In this document: piece by piece, positions 35,098 to 46,403 of the stretch
Numbering within the stretch: position 1 is the first letter of the stretch
How the letters are laid out: each line of letters opens with the position of its first letter
Assembly: GCA_036346275.1 (NCBI GenBank)
Contig: CM070721.1
Location: forward strand, 4,538,452-4,602,451
Origin: Otatea glauca
Lineage: Eukaryota; Streptophyta; Magnoliopsida; Poales; Poaceae
DNA length: 64,000 bases
Direction: 5' to 3'
Translations under genes and position numbers: made by a program
Notes under the pieces: model-generated
The model's database searches: none
What the model saw: only the letters and a program-made list of their open reading frames with translations
What the model was told of the DNA's origin: nothing

Positions 35098-35695
35098 AGA
35101 TATTGGACGGTAAGAATTGGGAGCTCACGTCAAAAAAGTCTGCTTGGTAAGTTAGGACAAAGTCGCTTGAGATTAAGCTTGCAGATGCAGGGTACTTGGG
35201 ACAATTGATTTAGAAGAAGGTTCATTCCACCTCTTATTACAACCCATACTTCAATCGAGGTCCCATATTTCAACCAGAATTATTTTGAGAAGGATAGCAT
35301 GAGATTCCGTGTAAATAATGTTTTCCTTAATTGAATTTGTCCGTCCTCTGTTTTTCCAAAGGACGTTTGAGGACGTTGCAATTGGTACAGTTTAGTCAAT
35401 AACCATCTCTCTCCTCAAAATGGCTCCTAGACAATCTGATGACATATGTGTTAGGTTTAACACATCAAAATTTTCATTATATCTGAATTCTTTAAAATTG
35501 TTACTGATGCCTATCTAACCTTTAAAATTATCTGCAGGTTGTCCCGAGAGGTGTTCGGTTGATTGATCAGAATATTAAAATCAATGTATCCTGTGATCTT
35601 CGTGACATCCATTTATCTTTTACACTACAACTTGATCGAGTAGTGATCCGTTGATTGATCCGAATATTAAAATCGATAAATCTCGTGATCTTCCT
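35098..35695. other. Spacer with diverged tandem duplication at a Copia insertion site
   Basis: From about 35555 a unit of roughly 85 bp (GTTGATTGATC...ATTAAAATC...GTGATCTTC) occurs twice. The second copy is split by the Copia element at 35696; its remainder (CTGACATCTATTTATCTTTA) continues at 42011. The first copy therefore shows what the empty site looked like. Confidence 0.7.
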
Positions 35696-36501
35696 TGTTA
35701 GATTATTATGGGGCTGGCCCATAATTAATTTAATAGAAATTCCAAAAGGCTCATTAAAATACTAGGAGTTATGAAATTGGTTTAGTACCATACGGGAAGT
35801 TGAGAGAAGTTTTCCTCAACTTAAATAGTTGAGTTGTGTGTCTCCCAATTAGCAAAGTGAAAAAGGAAAAAGGCGGTGCCACACGCGCGCGCGTCGAGCC
35901 GAGCCGTGGCGTGTGCGAGTCGAGTCTATTCTATTCTATATAAGGAGGGCAGCGGCTGTGCCTTTCTCCACCCGAGCTCTCCCGCAATACTCCATTGTTT
36001 CCACTTGTAGCTGCTGCCGTCTTTGCATTTCCGCCTTCGTTTTCTTGCGCGCACAAGTAGCGGAGGGAGCAAGCCTCCGGAACCTCGTCTTCTTAACATC
36101 TTTCTCGAGATAGAAGGCCGATAAGATTTGTGGAAGTGCGTCGGAACTTACGGGAAAGGTGTTCCTGGAAGCGCATCTGCACTGCACCAACGTTCGACAT
36201 CATCGACCTCACCACTGCACCAAGGCTTCTCTGCGACAACTTGTGATCCTCTACTCTGAACGTCATGACGAACGAGAAAGTTCCGCCTGCGCCTGTGCCT
36301 ATGGTGGCACCAGCTCAAGGGTATATTAACTTATACCGTGTTTTAATCATGTTGATTTCTTGCTCATTAGTCTTTGCGTAAGAGATAGATAATTTGTTAT
36401 CTAGCGCCTTTGGCTTTGAACTAGAATTGTGCAATTGGTTAATCATGTTTTATCCAATTTTGTGGATTAAAATATTGAGAAAATTCCTAATATTTCCAAC
36501 A
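35696..36501 (+). mobile_element. 5' LTR of Copia copy C, 806 bp
   Basis: TGTTAG...CCAACA. Compared with the 3' LTR it lacks about 240 bp just upstream of the TATA box, but it keeps about 36 bp containing an ATG that the 3' LTR has lost. The preceding pentamer TTCCT and ATCCT after the 3' LTR match at 4 of 5 bases, consistent with a 5-bp duplication. Confidence 0.95.
35937..35944 (+). promoter_or_regulatory. TATA box of Copia copy C 5' LTR
   Basis: TATATAAG, followed by a GGAGGGCAGCGGCTGTGCC leader that is conserved in the 3' LTR. It places transcription start near 35970 and leaves a long R-U5 region that includes the candidate gag start. Confidence 0.7.
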
Positions 36502-37138
36502 ATCCAAAAACCTAATTCTAGGAATTTTACAACTACTGGTTTCGCTGACGCACTTAAGCCAACTGTATTTGACGGCGCAAATTACAAACGTTGGCGCGCC
36601 AAGATGATTCTGTGGTTGACTGCCATGAACGTATATCACGTTGCGCAAGGCAAGTCACAGCCTGAGGAAGGGCTCTCTCCTGAGCAGGAGAGTGCCTTCG
36701 CGGCTGCGGATAACTTGTTTAGAGGCGCCGTGATTAGCGTTTTGGGAGAAAATCTTGTTGATGTGTATATGATTTTGCCAAGTGGTAAAGAAATGTGGGA
36801 TGCACTTAAGGCAAAATTTGGAGTCTCTGAAGCGGGTAGTGAACTCTATGTCATGGAGCAGTTTCATGACTACAAGATGGTTAATGACCATTCTGTAGTA
36901 GAACAGGCTCATGAGGTTCAAGCCTTTGCGAAAGAACTTAAGAATTTTATATGTGCATTGCCCGACAAGTTTATGGCGGGATGCATCATTGCGAAGCTGC
37001 CACCTTCTTGAAGGGATTTTGCCACTACTCTAAAACACAAGAGACAAGAGTTCAGCGTTGTTGGTCTCATTGGGTCTCTAGATGTTAAGGAGAAAGCGAG
37101 GGCAAAAGATACACGTGGGAAAGAAAGTTCTAGTGCCA
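36265..37138 (+). pseudogene. Copia copy C gag, with first exon inside the 5' LTR
   Basis: An ATG at 36265 in the LTR opens an 18-codon Pro/Val/Ala-rich exon (MTNEKVPPAPVP...) ending at a GT donor (36321). An AG acceptor at 36520-36521, just past the LTR, restores phase into NFTTTGFADALKP and VFDGANYKRWRAKM, the standard Copia gag N-terminus. The 201-bp intron thus spans the LTR/internal junction. No other in-frame ATG lies between the LTR and this conserved start. Gag continues through LPPS, where a Trp codon has become TGA (37009-37011), into the pol frame. Gag is the capsid protein that forms virus-like particles in the cytoplasm. The intron is inferred from sequence only. Confidence 0.75.
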
Positions 37139-37140
37139 AT

Positions 37141-38556
37141 GTGATACAAAAGAAAACCTTTCAATTCAACAAGAAGAATAAAAATAAGTTTGAAAAGCCC
37201 GAGAATAAGAACAAGGCCACTCAAACTACTAACTTCAAGAAGAAGAATAAAGGAAAGGGAAACTGCTTTATTTTTAATGGTACTGATCATTGGGCAAAGG
37301 ATTGCCCTGATCGTAAAGACAATAAGCAGAAAAAGACCTCCAACGTTGTTATTGGCAATACTGAGGAGGGAACATCCAGGTATGTTTCAATACCTACCGT
37401 TCTATCAGTATGTCATTCACCTGATTGGTGGGTTGACACGGGGGCCAATATACATGTTTGTGCTGACAGATCCTTATTCTCTTCTTACCAGGTCACAGGG
37501 GCTACCTCCGTGTTGATGGAGAATGGGTCGCAGGCATTTGTACGTGGAGTCGACACAGTTGACTTGAAGTTTACTTCAGGCAAAGTTGTGCAACTGAGTA
37601 ACGTGCATCACGTGCCCGTGATAAATAAAAACCTTGTCAGCGGGTCTCTATTGTGTAGAGATGGTTTTAAGTTAGTTTTTGAATCCAATAAATGTGTTGT
37701 TTCTAAAATTGGAACTTTTATTGGAAAAGGCTATGAGAGCGGAGGCTTGTTCCGCTTGTCTTTGATGGACATGAATAAAATTGTGAATCATGTTTGTAAT
37801 CATGAGACTGATGTTTGGCATTCACGACTTTGTCATATTAATCTTGGTTGCATGATGCGGTTAGCCAGTATGAATTTAATCCCAAAATTTACCCAAGTCA
37901 AAGGTTCTAAGTGTCAAGTGTGTGTGCAATCTAAGGAACCTCGCAAGCCTCACAAGGCAGCTGAGGCGAGAAACTTGGCACCGTTAGAACTAGTTCATAC
38001 AGATTTATGCGAGATGAACGGGGAGTTGACAAAGGGAGGTAAAAGGTATTTCATGACTTTGATTGTTGATTCTACTAGATATTGCTATGTGTATTTATTA
38101 AAGTCAAAAGATGAGGCTTTTCACTATTTTAAGATCTATAAAGCTGAAGCTGAGAACCAACTTGAAAGAAAAATTAAACAGGTTAGGTCAGATCGTGGTG
38201 GAGAATACTTTTCTAGTGAGTTTAATTTATTCTGCGAGGAATATAGAATAATCCATGAGAGGACGCCTCCCTATTCGCCCCAATCAAACGGGGTTGCCGA
38301 AAGAAAGAACCGTACTCTAACTGAGATGGTTAACGCCATGTTAGAAACAGCGGGACTTTCCAAGGAATGGTGGGGTGAGGCTATATTGATTGCTTGTTAT
38401 GTCCTAAACAGGGTTCCAACAAAGAATAAAGAAATCACACTATTCGAGGAATGGGAGAGGAAAAGATTAAATTTCTCTTATTTACGTACTTGGGGCTGTT
38501 TGGCTAAGGTCAATGTGCCTATCCCAAAGAAGCGTAAACTTGGACCAAACCGTTGA
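37141..38556 (+). pseudogene. Copia copy C gag C-terminus, protease and integrase
   Basis: In frame with gag. A zinc knuckle near residues 42-55 reads CFIFNGTDHWAKDC, so the second Cys is replaced by Phe (codon 37273-37275). Then come WWVDTGANIHV (aspartic protease, DTGA intact), the integrase zinc motif (WHSRLCH...CQVC) and the integrase core with HTDLC, RSDRGGEY and PQSNGVAERKN, supplying the D, D and E of the catalytic triad. Near 38547-38549 one A is missing, which shifts the frame into the downstream pol segment. Integrase inserts the cDNA; protease processes the polyprotein. Confidence 0.95.
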
Positions 38557-40423
38557 TTGTGTCTTTATTGGTTATGCTTTTCACAGCGTTGGATATAGGT
38601 TCTTAATAGTGAAATCTGGAGTACCTGATATGAGTGAAGGTACAATTTTAGAGTCCAATGATGCCACATTCTTTGAGGACTTATTCCCTATGAAAGAGAC
38701 ACTTAGCTCATCTGGTCAAGAATCTATCTTCTCTCCTAAACCTTCCACTCCTATACAGATTGAGCCCACTTTTGAGGAAAATCCAATAGATAAGGACAAT
38801 GAAGTAACTCATAAGAGTAAGAGACTAAAGACTGCAAAGTCTTTTGGTGATGACTTCATTGTATATCTAGTGGATGATACTCCAAGAACCATTGAGGAGG
38901 CTTATTCATCTCATGACGCTGACTGTTGGAAGGAAGCGGTCCAGAGTGAGATGGATTCCATCTTGAGCAATGGAACTTGGGAAGTTGTTGATCGTCCATA
39001 TGGGTGTAAACCTGTAGGATGTAAGTGGGTGTTCAAGAAAAAGCTGAGGCCTAATGGTACGATTGAAAAGTACAAGGCAAGGCTTGTGGCCAAGGGTTAT
39101 ACCCAGAAAGAAGGCGAGGACTTCTTTGATACTTACTCACCTGTTGCCAGATTGACCACTATTAGAGTACTACTATCTTTGGCTGTCTCCTACGATCTGA
39201 TCATTCATCAGATGGACGTAAAGACAGCTTTCCTTAATGGAGATTTGGAAGAGGAAATCTATATGGGTCAGCCTGATGGATTTGTAGTAAAGGGTCATGA
39301 AGGAAAAGTGTGTAGGTTGTTGAAGTCTTTGTATGGCCTTAAGCAAGCACCTAAGCAGTGGCATGAGAAGTTCAACAAAACTTTAACATCTGCCGGCTTT
39401 GTTGTAAATGAAACTGACAAATGTGTGTATTACCACTATGGTGGGGGTGAAGGAGTGATTATGTGTCTGTATGTTGGTGACATACTGATCTTTGGGACGA
39501 ACCTTAATGTGATTAAGGAAGTCAAGGACTTCTTGTCTGGAAACTTTGAAATGAAAGATTTGGGAGTAGCGGATGTCATCTTAAACATTAAATTGTTAAG
39601 AGAAGGTGACGGTGGGATTACTCTTGAGCAGTCCCATTATGTGGAAAAGGTGTTGAGTCGCTTTGGCTATAGCGATTGCAAACCTGCTCCAACGCCGTAT
39701 GATCCAAGTGTGCTATTACGAAAGAACCAACGTATAGCAAAGGATCAATTGAGATATTCCCAAATCATTGGTTCACTGATGTATTAGGCTAGTGCAACGA
39801 GGCCTGATATCTCGTTTGCTGTGAGCAAACTAAGCCGGTTTGTTTCAAACCCGGAAGATGATCATTGGCATGCTCTTGAGATAGTAATGCGCTATCTAAA
39901 AGGGACATCAAGTTATGGAATTCACTACACCGGGTACCCTAGGGTACTTGAGGGTTATAGTGATTCAAACTGGATATCTGATGCTGATGAAATAAAAGCT
40001 ACAAGTGGATATGTGTTCATATTGGGTGGTGGAGCTGTTTCCTAGAAGTCTTGCAAGCAGACCATCTTAACAAGGTCTACAATGGAAGCAGAACTCACAG
40101 CATTAGATACCGCCACTGTAGAAGCTGACTGGCTGCATGAACTTGTGATGGACTTACCGGTGGTTGAGAAACCGGTGCCTACTATCCTTTTGAACTGTGA
40201 CAATCAGACGGTGATTGTCAAGGTGAATAGTTCTAAAGATAACATGAAGTCATCAAGGCACGTTAAGAGGCGGTTGAAGTCTGTCAGGAAAATGAGAAAC
40301 TCCGGAGTTATAGCGTTGGACTATGTCCAGACGGCTAAAAACTTGGTAGATCCTTTTACAAAGGGACTATCACGGAATGTGATAGATGAAGGATCGAGGG
40401 AGATGGGCTTGAGACCCACATAA
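38513..40423 (+). pseudogene. Copia copy C reverse transcriptase and RNase H
   Basis: A single frame interrupted by TAG at 39785-39787 (a Leu codon in relatives, MYLAS) and TAG at 40043-40045 (a Trp codon in SWKS). RT motifs YKARLVAKGYTQ, HQMDVKTAFLNGDLEEEIYM and YGLKQAPKQWH are intact, but the catalytic box reads YVGD instead of YVDD (codon 39476-39478, GAT to GGT). RNase H shows YSDSNW, STMEAELTALD, CDNQTVI and SRHVKRRLKSVR. The active-site change, two stops and the upstream frameshift make this copy unable to reverse-transcribe by itself. Confidence 0.95.
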
Positions 40424-40958
40424 AGTCATGTCTTAGTGGTAACTCATCCTATGTGATCGGAGATCCCGTGAATTAGGATGTTGAGATAAGCTAGTGACTG
40501 GCTGAGAGGAGAGTCCCTTTTGTACTTAGCCCTCTCCGTTTAAGATGCAATAACTCTCCTATTATGTATGGCAGGTTGGTTATACCTTAATGTATTCCGA
40601 GTGGCTTTGATAAGCAGAGATGTTGTCCTACAGAACATCTTATGAGGAATACACCTATATGAGTTCGACTGCTAGTCACAGTCTATGAGATTGGGTGATC
40701 TCTAGAGGCTCATGAAAGGCCAAGGAGTATGACTTATAAGCTCCAAACCAAGGGGATGCATTTAGCAGTCTAGTATCAGTAAAGGACTTTGGTGAAACTT
40801 GTTCGCACAAAACTTTCAATTCAAGGCATAGTCCATTGTTCAGTTGTGGATGAGTGTAACCTTTGTTCTAGGTGAAAGTTCAACTTAACAGTCTCCATCG
40901 AAACACTGGTATATCAAACTACATTGGAAGTGAGAGTATTTCAAATGTGCCTTTGAAA

Positions 40959-40970
40959 TTTGGTGGGGAT
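40959..40970 (+). promoter_or_regulatory. Polypurine tract of Copia copy C
   Basis: The GGTGGGGAT tract immediately before TGTTAG of the 3' LTR is the usual plus-strand primer site. Confidence 0.8.
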
Positions 40971-42007
40971 TGTTAGATTATTATGGGGCTGGCCCATAAT
41001 TAATTTAATAGAAATTCCAAAAGGCCCATTAAAATACTAGGAGTCATGAAATTGGTTTAGTACCATACGGGAAGTTGAGAGAAGTTTTCCTCAACTTAAA
41101 TAGTTGAGTTGTGTGTCTCCCAATTAGCAAAGTGAAAAAGGAAAAAGGCGGTGCCACACGCGCGCACGCGCCGAGCCGTGGCGTGGCATGGCGTGTGCGA
41201 GTCGAGCACGTGCGCGGCGCAGGCTAGTCCGGACGTGATGTGCTGGGCGGGAAGCGGTTCGTTTTGCCGTTTCAGTGATTAATGTGGCCGGTTTATGACT
41301 AGTAATCGCCGTCAGTTACTAGTAACGAACGTCTTGATGGAGTCAGTTACTAGTAACGTATGTATTGATGGAGTCAGTTACCTGTAACGGACGTCTTGAT
41401 GGCCTCCTCTTAATCGCCGTCAGTTACCTTCATCTCCTGCCGCAAGCCTATATAAAGAGGGCAGCGGCTGTGCTTTTCTCCACCTGCTGGCTCTCACCTG
41501 AGCTCTCCCGCAATACTCCATTGTTTCCAATTGTAGCTGCTGCCGTCTTTGCATTTCCGCATTCGTTTTCTTGCGCGCACAAGTAGCGGAGGGAGCAGGC
41601 CTCCGGAACCTCGTCCTTCTTAACATCTTGCTCGAGATAGAAGGCCGATAAGGTTTTTGGAAAGCATACCACGCGACTGCTCAAGTGCGTCAGAACATCC
41701 GGGAAAGGTGTTCCTGGAAGAGCATCTGCACTGCACCAACGTTCGACTGCATCGACCTCTCCACTACACCAAGGCGAACGAGAAAGTTCCGCCTGTGCCT
41801 GTGCCTATGGTGGCACCGGCTCAAGGGTATATTAACTTATACCGTGTTTTAATCATGTTGATTTCTTGCTCATTAGTCTTTGCGTATGAGATAGATAATT
41901 TGTTATCTAGTACCTTTGGCTTTGAACTAGAATTGTGCAATTGGTTAATCATGTTTTACCTAATTTTGTGGATTAAAATATTGAGAAAATTCCTAATATT
42001 TCCAACA
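40971..42007 (+). mobile_element. 3' LTR of Copia copy C, 1037 bp
   Basis: TGTTAG...CCAACA, closely similar to the 5' LTR over shared parts. It has an extra segment (about 41207-41448) upstream of its TATA box (TATATAAAG, 41449-41457) that includes three 31-bp tandem copies at 41313-41405 (CAGTTACTAGTAACG...). It lacks the stretch carrying the gag ATG seen in the 5' LTR. Confidence 0.95.
41313..41405 (+). repeat. 31-bp x3 tandem repeat in LTR promoter region
   Basis: Three copies at a 31-base spacing, each with a GTTACTAGTAAC-type palindrome (the third imperfect). They sit about 45 bp upstream of the LTR TATA box and are absent from the 5' LTR. Confidence 0.9.
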
Positions 42008-42961
42008 ATCCTGACATCTATTTATCTTTACTTTGCAACTTAAACGGGCTAGGAAGAAATTAAAAAAAGAAGAAGAAGGTTGAAAAACTTGTAGGAGGTA
42101 AAAGAGGTGAGTTTTGTTTAACTATGGAAGGATTAAGCGTGTTCACCGTGGCTTTTACTTATGGTGCATTAAAAGTAATTTCCATCATTGAAGGACACAA
42201 CATGTAGTTTCGACTTTTGAGGGTTTGTAACGTCAGATGAATCAATTTATGAGTTCATGGATGAGGAGGGTTGAAATAACCCGGGGTTAATTAAGTCGGT
42301 AAAATTATTAAACAACTGATCGATCAAATAATCAGTGACTTTGCTTAATAACCAGTGATGTGCATAAGTAAACCATAACGTTGGATAACAAAAAGTAAGA
42401 ATTTCGGGAATTGTTGTCAGATCCGCAGGCGAGGGTATCGCTCATCGAGATACCTGATCCGTCCGGGGGACAGATCGGCACCTCTCGCTAGATTCGGATT
42501 CATCATTCGGCAATTAGTAACAAACCTAGTAGGATTGCGGGTACCCTTAGCAAAATTCGATTAATGACCAATATGCCCATAGTAACCAACAAAGAGCCCA
42601 AGGGTAGAATGGTAAAAGTAACCACAGTAAAAAGGGAATAAGGACAGCCAACCGAGAGCCAGCTCTCTGCACAGTTCATCCACTCCCTCTTACCACCTTT
42701 CCAACCGTGAGAGAGAGAGAGCGAGCAAGAACTAGAGCAGCCAGGAGGAAGCAACCAGAAGGAGCCAAGCCGAAGGCCAGGAAGAGGAGGTCCAGATCAA
42801 GGAGCCAGAAGCCAGACAAGCAAGGAGCAAGCCCAAACCAGAAGGAGAAGGCCAAGAGGATACAAGACCTCAGCCATTTGTCACCAGCACCTCCCCATTG
42901 CTTCACCAGTAGCACCACCATCAACTTCTCTCCCACAAAATCTAACCCATCAGGTGCATCT

Positions 42962-43147
42962 CACAGTAGTAGTAGAAATGCTAGCAAGGTAGTATGCATA
43001 GATGATAGATCGGGTAAATAGCAAGTAGATTGGGTAAGTAGCCAGTAGATAGGGAAGAACCTTAGTGGCCTCAGTAGGGGAGGCAACCCTAAGTGCTGCG
43101 AGGAGCATGCTGGCCACCACCGCACACTCCCCCTGCGTGCGGGCATT
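42962..43147 (+). other. Left remainder of the outer LTR next to the nested insertion
   Basis: Non-coding LTR sequence up to the GCATT copy of the target-site duplication. Contains repeated GTAGATNGGGTAAGTAGC blocks at 42990-43060. Confidence 0.6.
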
Positions 43148-43909
43148 TGTAAGTTCAAGCTCCATTAGTTTTGGTGATTGGTTTAATATTAATATTTAAT
43201 CATTATTTAATGACAAATCTAACTATTATGAGACTAACATGTTTAATCGAGTTACAATTCTTATTAGTCTCAAACTTGGATGGAAAATGGAAAACCCAAG
43301 GTATGCACTCGTATTCATTATATTGTATTAATGCATTCTTAGGATTCAAGTTAAAGGTTGAACTCTTCCATTGCTTATACATTAAAATGTGCATTATGTT
43401 TCCAAATCTATATATAATGAATGCACACATCTAGGAGGAGTTGATAATTTAACTTGATGTTTCAATTGTATTGATCCATGTCCTCTTGCCATATAATTTA
43501 ACTTGGATGTCATCATGTGTTGATGAGCTTCAAGAGATGATCCCGAAGTGAAGAGAAGGGCTAGAGAAGGTTCTGAAAGTGCATCTAGGCCCCTTATTAA
43601 GTTTTGGTGATTGATGGAAACACAATTAAAAATACTAATGGTCAAGTGAGAATTTGTGCAGAGATAAAGAATATATCCTCATGAGAAAGCAATTGGAGAT
43701 CCCCACCATATTTAAATTTGTCAAGACGGCATCAAGACTCCTGTTGTAAATTTTCTATTTTATTGAGTCTAAGGATAGCCATACTATTAAGGGGGATACG
43801 ATGGAAAATCGCTTCTAGGATATACTTGTGCTCAAAGGATGAAAATTGCATAGCAAAAGAATTTCAATCATTTCATTTTTTCTGAAAAATACTCTTCTGG
43901 TCGAGTAGG

Positions 43910-44135
43910 TCAATCCGGAGTATCCGGATATTCAATCTGGACACTCCGGGTTGACACCTTCGGGCGCTGCCCTCAGGCAGTCCGGAGTATCCGGTCTCTA
44001 GACCGGACACTCCGGATTGAATGAATCCGGAGTATCCAGGGATTTCATCCGGAGTCTCCGGATTCACCCCTTCGGTATGTCCTGATTTTGCCAATCCGGA
44101 GTCTCCGGGTTATACATCCGGATACTCCGGGTTGT
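43910..44135 (+). repeat. Cluster of CCGGAGT-ATCCGG dyad motifs
   Basis: About ten copies of a 13-15-bp near-palindromic motif in both orientations, spaced 5-40 bases apart and ending about 40 bp before the LTR TATA box. The position suggests an upstream promoter or silencing element. Confidence 0.85.
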
Positions 44136-44172
44136 GCGCAGCTCACCCACAACGGTTGGATTTTGGAGCCCC

Positions 44173-44180
44173 TATTTAAG
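44173..44180 (+). promoter_or_regulatory. Candidate TATA box, inner solo LTR
   Basis: TATTTAAG, about 40 bp downstream of the dyad-motif cluster. Confidence 0.6.
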
Positions 44181-46109
44181 CCATCACTCTTCACCTAACA
44201 GGGGAAGAGCTCCATTATTGCACTTGTTCATTCAAAAACATTCACTCTCACTCTCTTGAGCCCTAATCTCCTTTCTCCATTTGAAGCTATTGATAGATTT
44301 GATTCTTTTGGGAGAAAGGCGTGGATTTGAGTGATTTGAGCTTGCTTCTTTCATTTTTGAGCACAAGATTCATCCTCCAAGTTGATTTCGCGACGTGTTT
44401 GTTACTCTTGGAGTTTGAAGGACTCCTAGACGGAAAGGAGTCACCGGGAGCCTCCAACTCTCATTGTGGTGAGCCCCGGAAGTTTGTGAAGACAAGTCTC
44501 GCCTCCAAAAGGAAAGAGGCAAGAAGTGAAGAACCGGCGAGTGCTTTGTGCAACACCGGGAGGATAGTGGTCAAGAGGGACCCGGGCTTAGTGCCTCCTC
44601 AACGGAGACGTAGGATTTCCTTCAAGAATCCGAACTTCGGGTAAAAATCATTGTCTTCGTGTTCTTCTTTTTGCTCTTGCTAGGGTTTGTTGTGATAGAC
44701 CTTTGGAAGACCCGATCTACTCTATCGCTGGGTTTGGTTCTAGATCTGCATCTTTTTGAGGTACCTGAAAGTATTTAGGTCATTTGTGTTCAATTAGTTT
44801 GTTGGAAATTTGCAAAGATTTAAAATCTCCATTCGAAGTCTCCAGTCCGGAGTATTCGGACTCCATAACCCGGACAGTCCGGACTATCCGGAGTATCCGG
44901 ATTGAATACCCCGGACACTCCGGGTTAGGACACTCGAGAGATTTTATTTAGCTGCAAATTTTTAATCCGCCTTCCCCCCCTTTCTAGGCGACACCTCCGG
45001 TCCTTTCAGGTTCATCATGTGTTGATGAATAAGAAGAAAAAGATTCGATCCTGGAGAGAAGATGATTAGAAATCATAAAAGCTCCAAGTGGATCGCTAGA
45101 GGCAAAGGTATAACTAGCTAGGGCTAAGGATGTGTTCCTAGTCTTTTATCGGTCTCGGTATTTGGATGGGAGACCGGGTTGCTAGTTAGGTTGATGTACT
45201 GTTAAGAGGGGTTGAGTCTTTTAACTTGAGTTTCATCATGTGTTGATGAACTCAATCCTGTTCACTCTAGCTCACTCTCTTGGTTGGAGTTGTGCATGAT
45301 CTAAGTATTTGCATGTGTTGCACATAAAGGTGCTCATGCTTGCATCTTATTTGAATCTTATCGATTTGGTTTTTGCAAGAAGCTATGGATTTTCATGTGT
45401 TGCAAAAGGGAGACAGCTTATACAATGTTGTTTATGTGGTTATTGCTTGGAACTAAGTTTTGCATGTGTTGCAAAAGTAGAAAAGCTCAAGCAATTTGGT
45501 TTGAAGTTGTTTTCATGGAGCTAGAGATTTGCATGAGTTACAAATAGAGAGCTCATGTTTTGGTGTTTTAGCTTATGATTGGATTATGTGTTGATCATCA
45601 CAAGGATAAGCTTGGTTTGTGCTTTGAGTTTGCAAAATGTGTTTTTGCAAAATATTGATGTTTATGCTTATTATCTTGGAGCATGAGATAAGCATTTTCA
45701 AATGTGTTTTGCAATATGTTGGGATCATGTGTTGATCATCTCATGGCTCAATATGTGCTTTTAAGTGGTTGGATTTGTTATTTGCAAATGTGTTTTGCAA
45801 ATGAGCTAGAAGTTATGGGTTTCGATTCTAGAGCATGTGTTGGCATTTAAAAATGTGTTTTGCAAAGTGTTGGGATCATGTATTGATCCTTACATGGCTA
45901 GAGGGTTAATCTCATAGGTTCGTGGTTTATTTGCGAATGTGTTTTGCAAATTAATTGGGATTTAGTGTGATTATTTGGAGTATGTGATTAACATGTGCAA
46001 ATGTGTTTTGCATAGTGTTGTGTTTATACGGTGAACCTCACATAACTCAAATAATGTGACCCATGTTGCTTTGGAGAAAAGATTGTGAGTAATCGGACTT
46101 TTCTCCCCA

Positions 46110-46340
46110 GGGTCGGTCATACCGGCCGCGGTATGACCGGGCGACCCCCGGTGTGTTTTTTACAGAAGGGGGTGCAAACCGTGTTTAAATGGGTGGTATG
46201 ACCAGAGACCCTCCGGTCATACCGGTGAGTGGTATGACCGGACCCTCTCCGGTCATACCGGTCGTGGAGTTTTTGTGAGTAACAGCTAGTTTTCTAGCCG
46301 TTAGCTCCGAGGCCGGGCATACCAGCCCTAGGGCAGTATG
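46110..46340 (+). repeat. Cluster of GGTATGACCGG dyad motifs
   Basis: Repeated GGTATGACCGG and its reverse complement CCGGTCATACC, seven or more intact or decayed copies, upstream of the TATA box of the middle LTR. This is the same layout as in the inner LTR but with a different motif. Confidence 0.85.
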
Positions 46341-46403
46341 ATTGAGCCTCCTAGGCACTTTTGCCTAAATTGCCCCCTAACGGCTAGTTTTTCTTGTGGA
46401 GGT

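Larger units (their letters stand above)
43574..45008 (+). mobile_element. Inner solo LTR, 1435 bp
   Basis: Begins TGAAAGTGCATCTAGG and ends GGTCCTTTCA, with a perfect 5-bp duplication GGTTC (43569-43573 and 45009-45013). A cluster of dyad motifs (TCCGGAGTATCCGGA and variants, about ten copies) occupies 43910-44135, with more at 44845-44930. A TATTTAAG box follows at 44173-44180, and a C-tract lies just before the end. No gag or pol sequence. Confidence 0.95.

Noticed and set aside
34618..35208. 196-codon plus-strand frame and overlapping minus-strand frames
   Set aside because: They lie inside the hAT element's GCGGC-rich core, cross its right end, and show low-complexity translation.
45118..45195. 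Resemblance to part of 5S rRNA (GGATGGGAGACC)
   Set aside because: Only a short motif matches; the internal control region and the rest of the gene are missing, and it lies inside the middle LTR.
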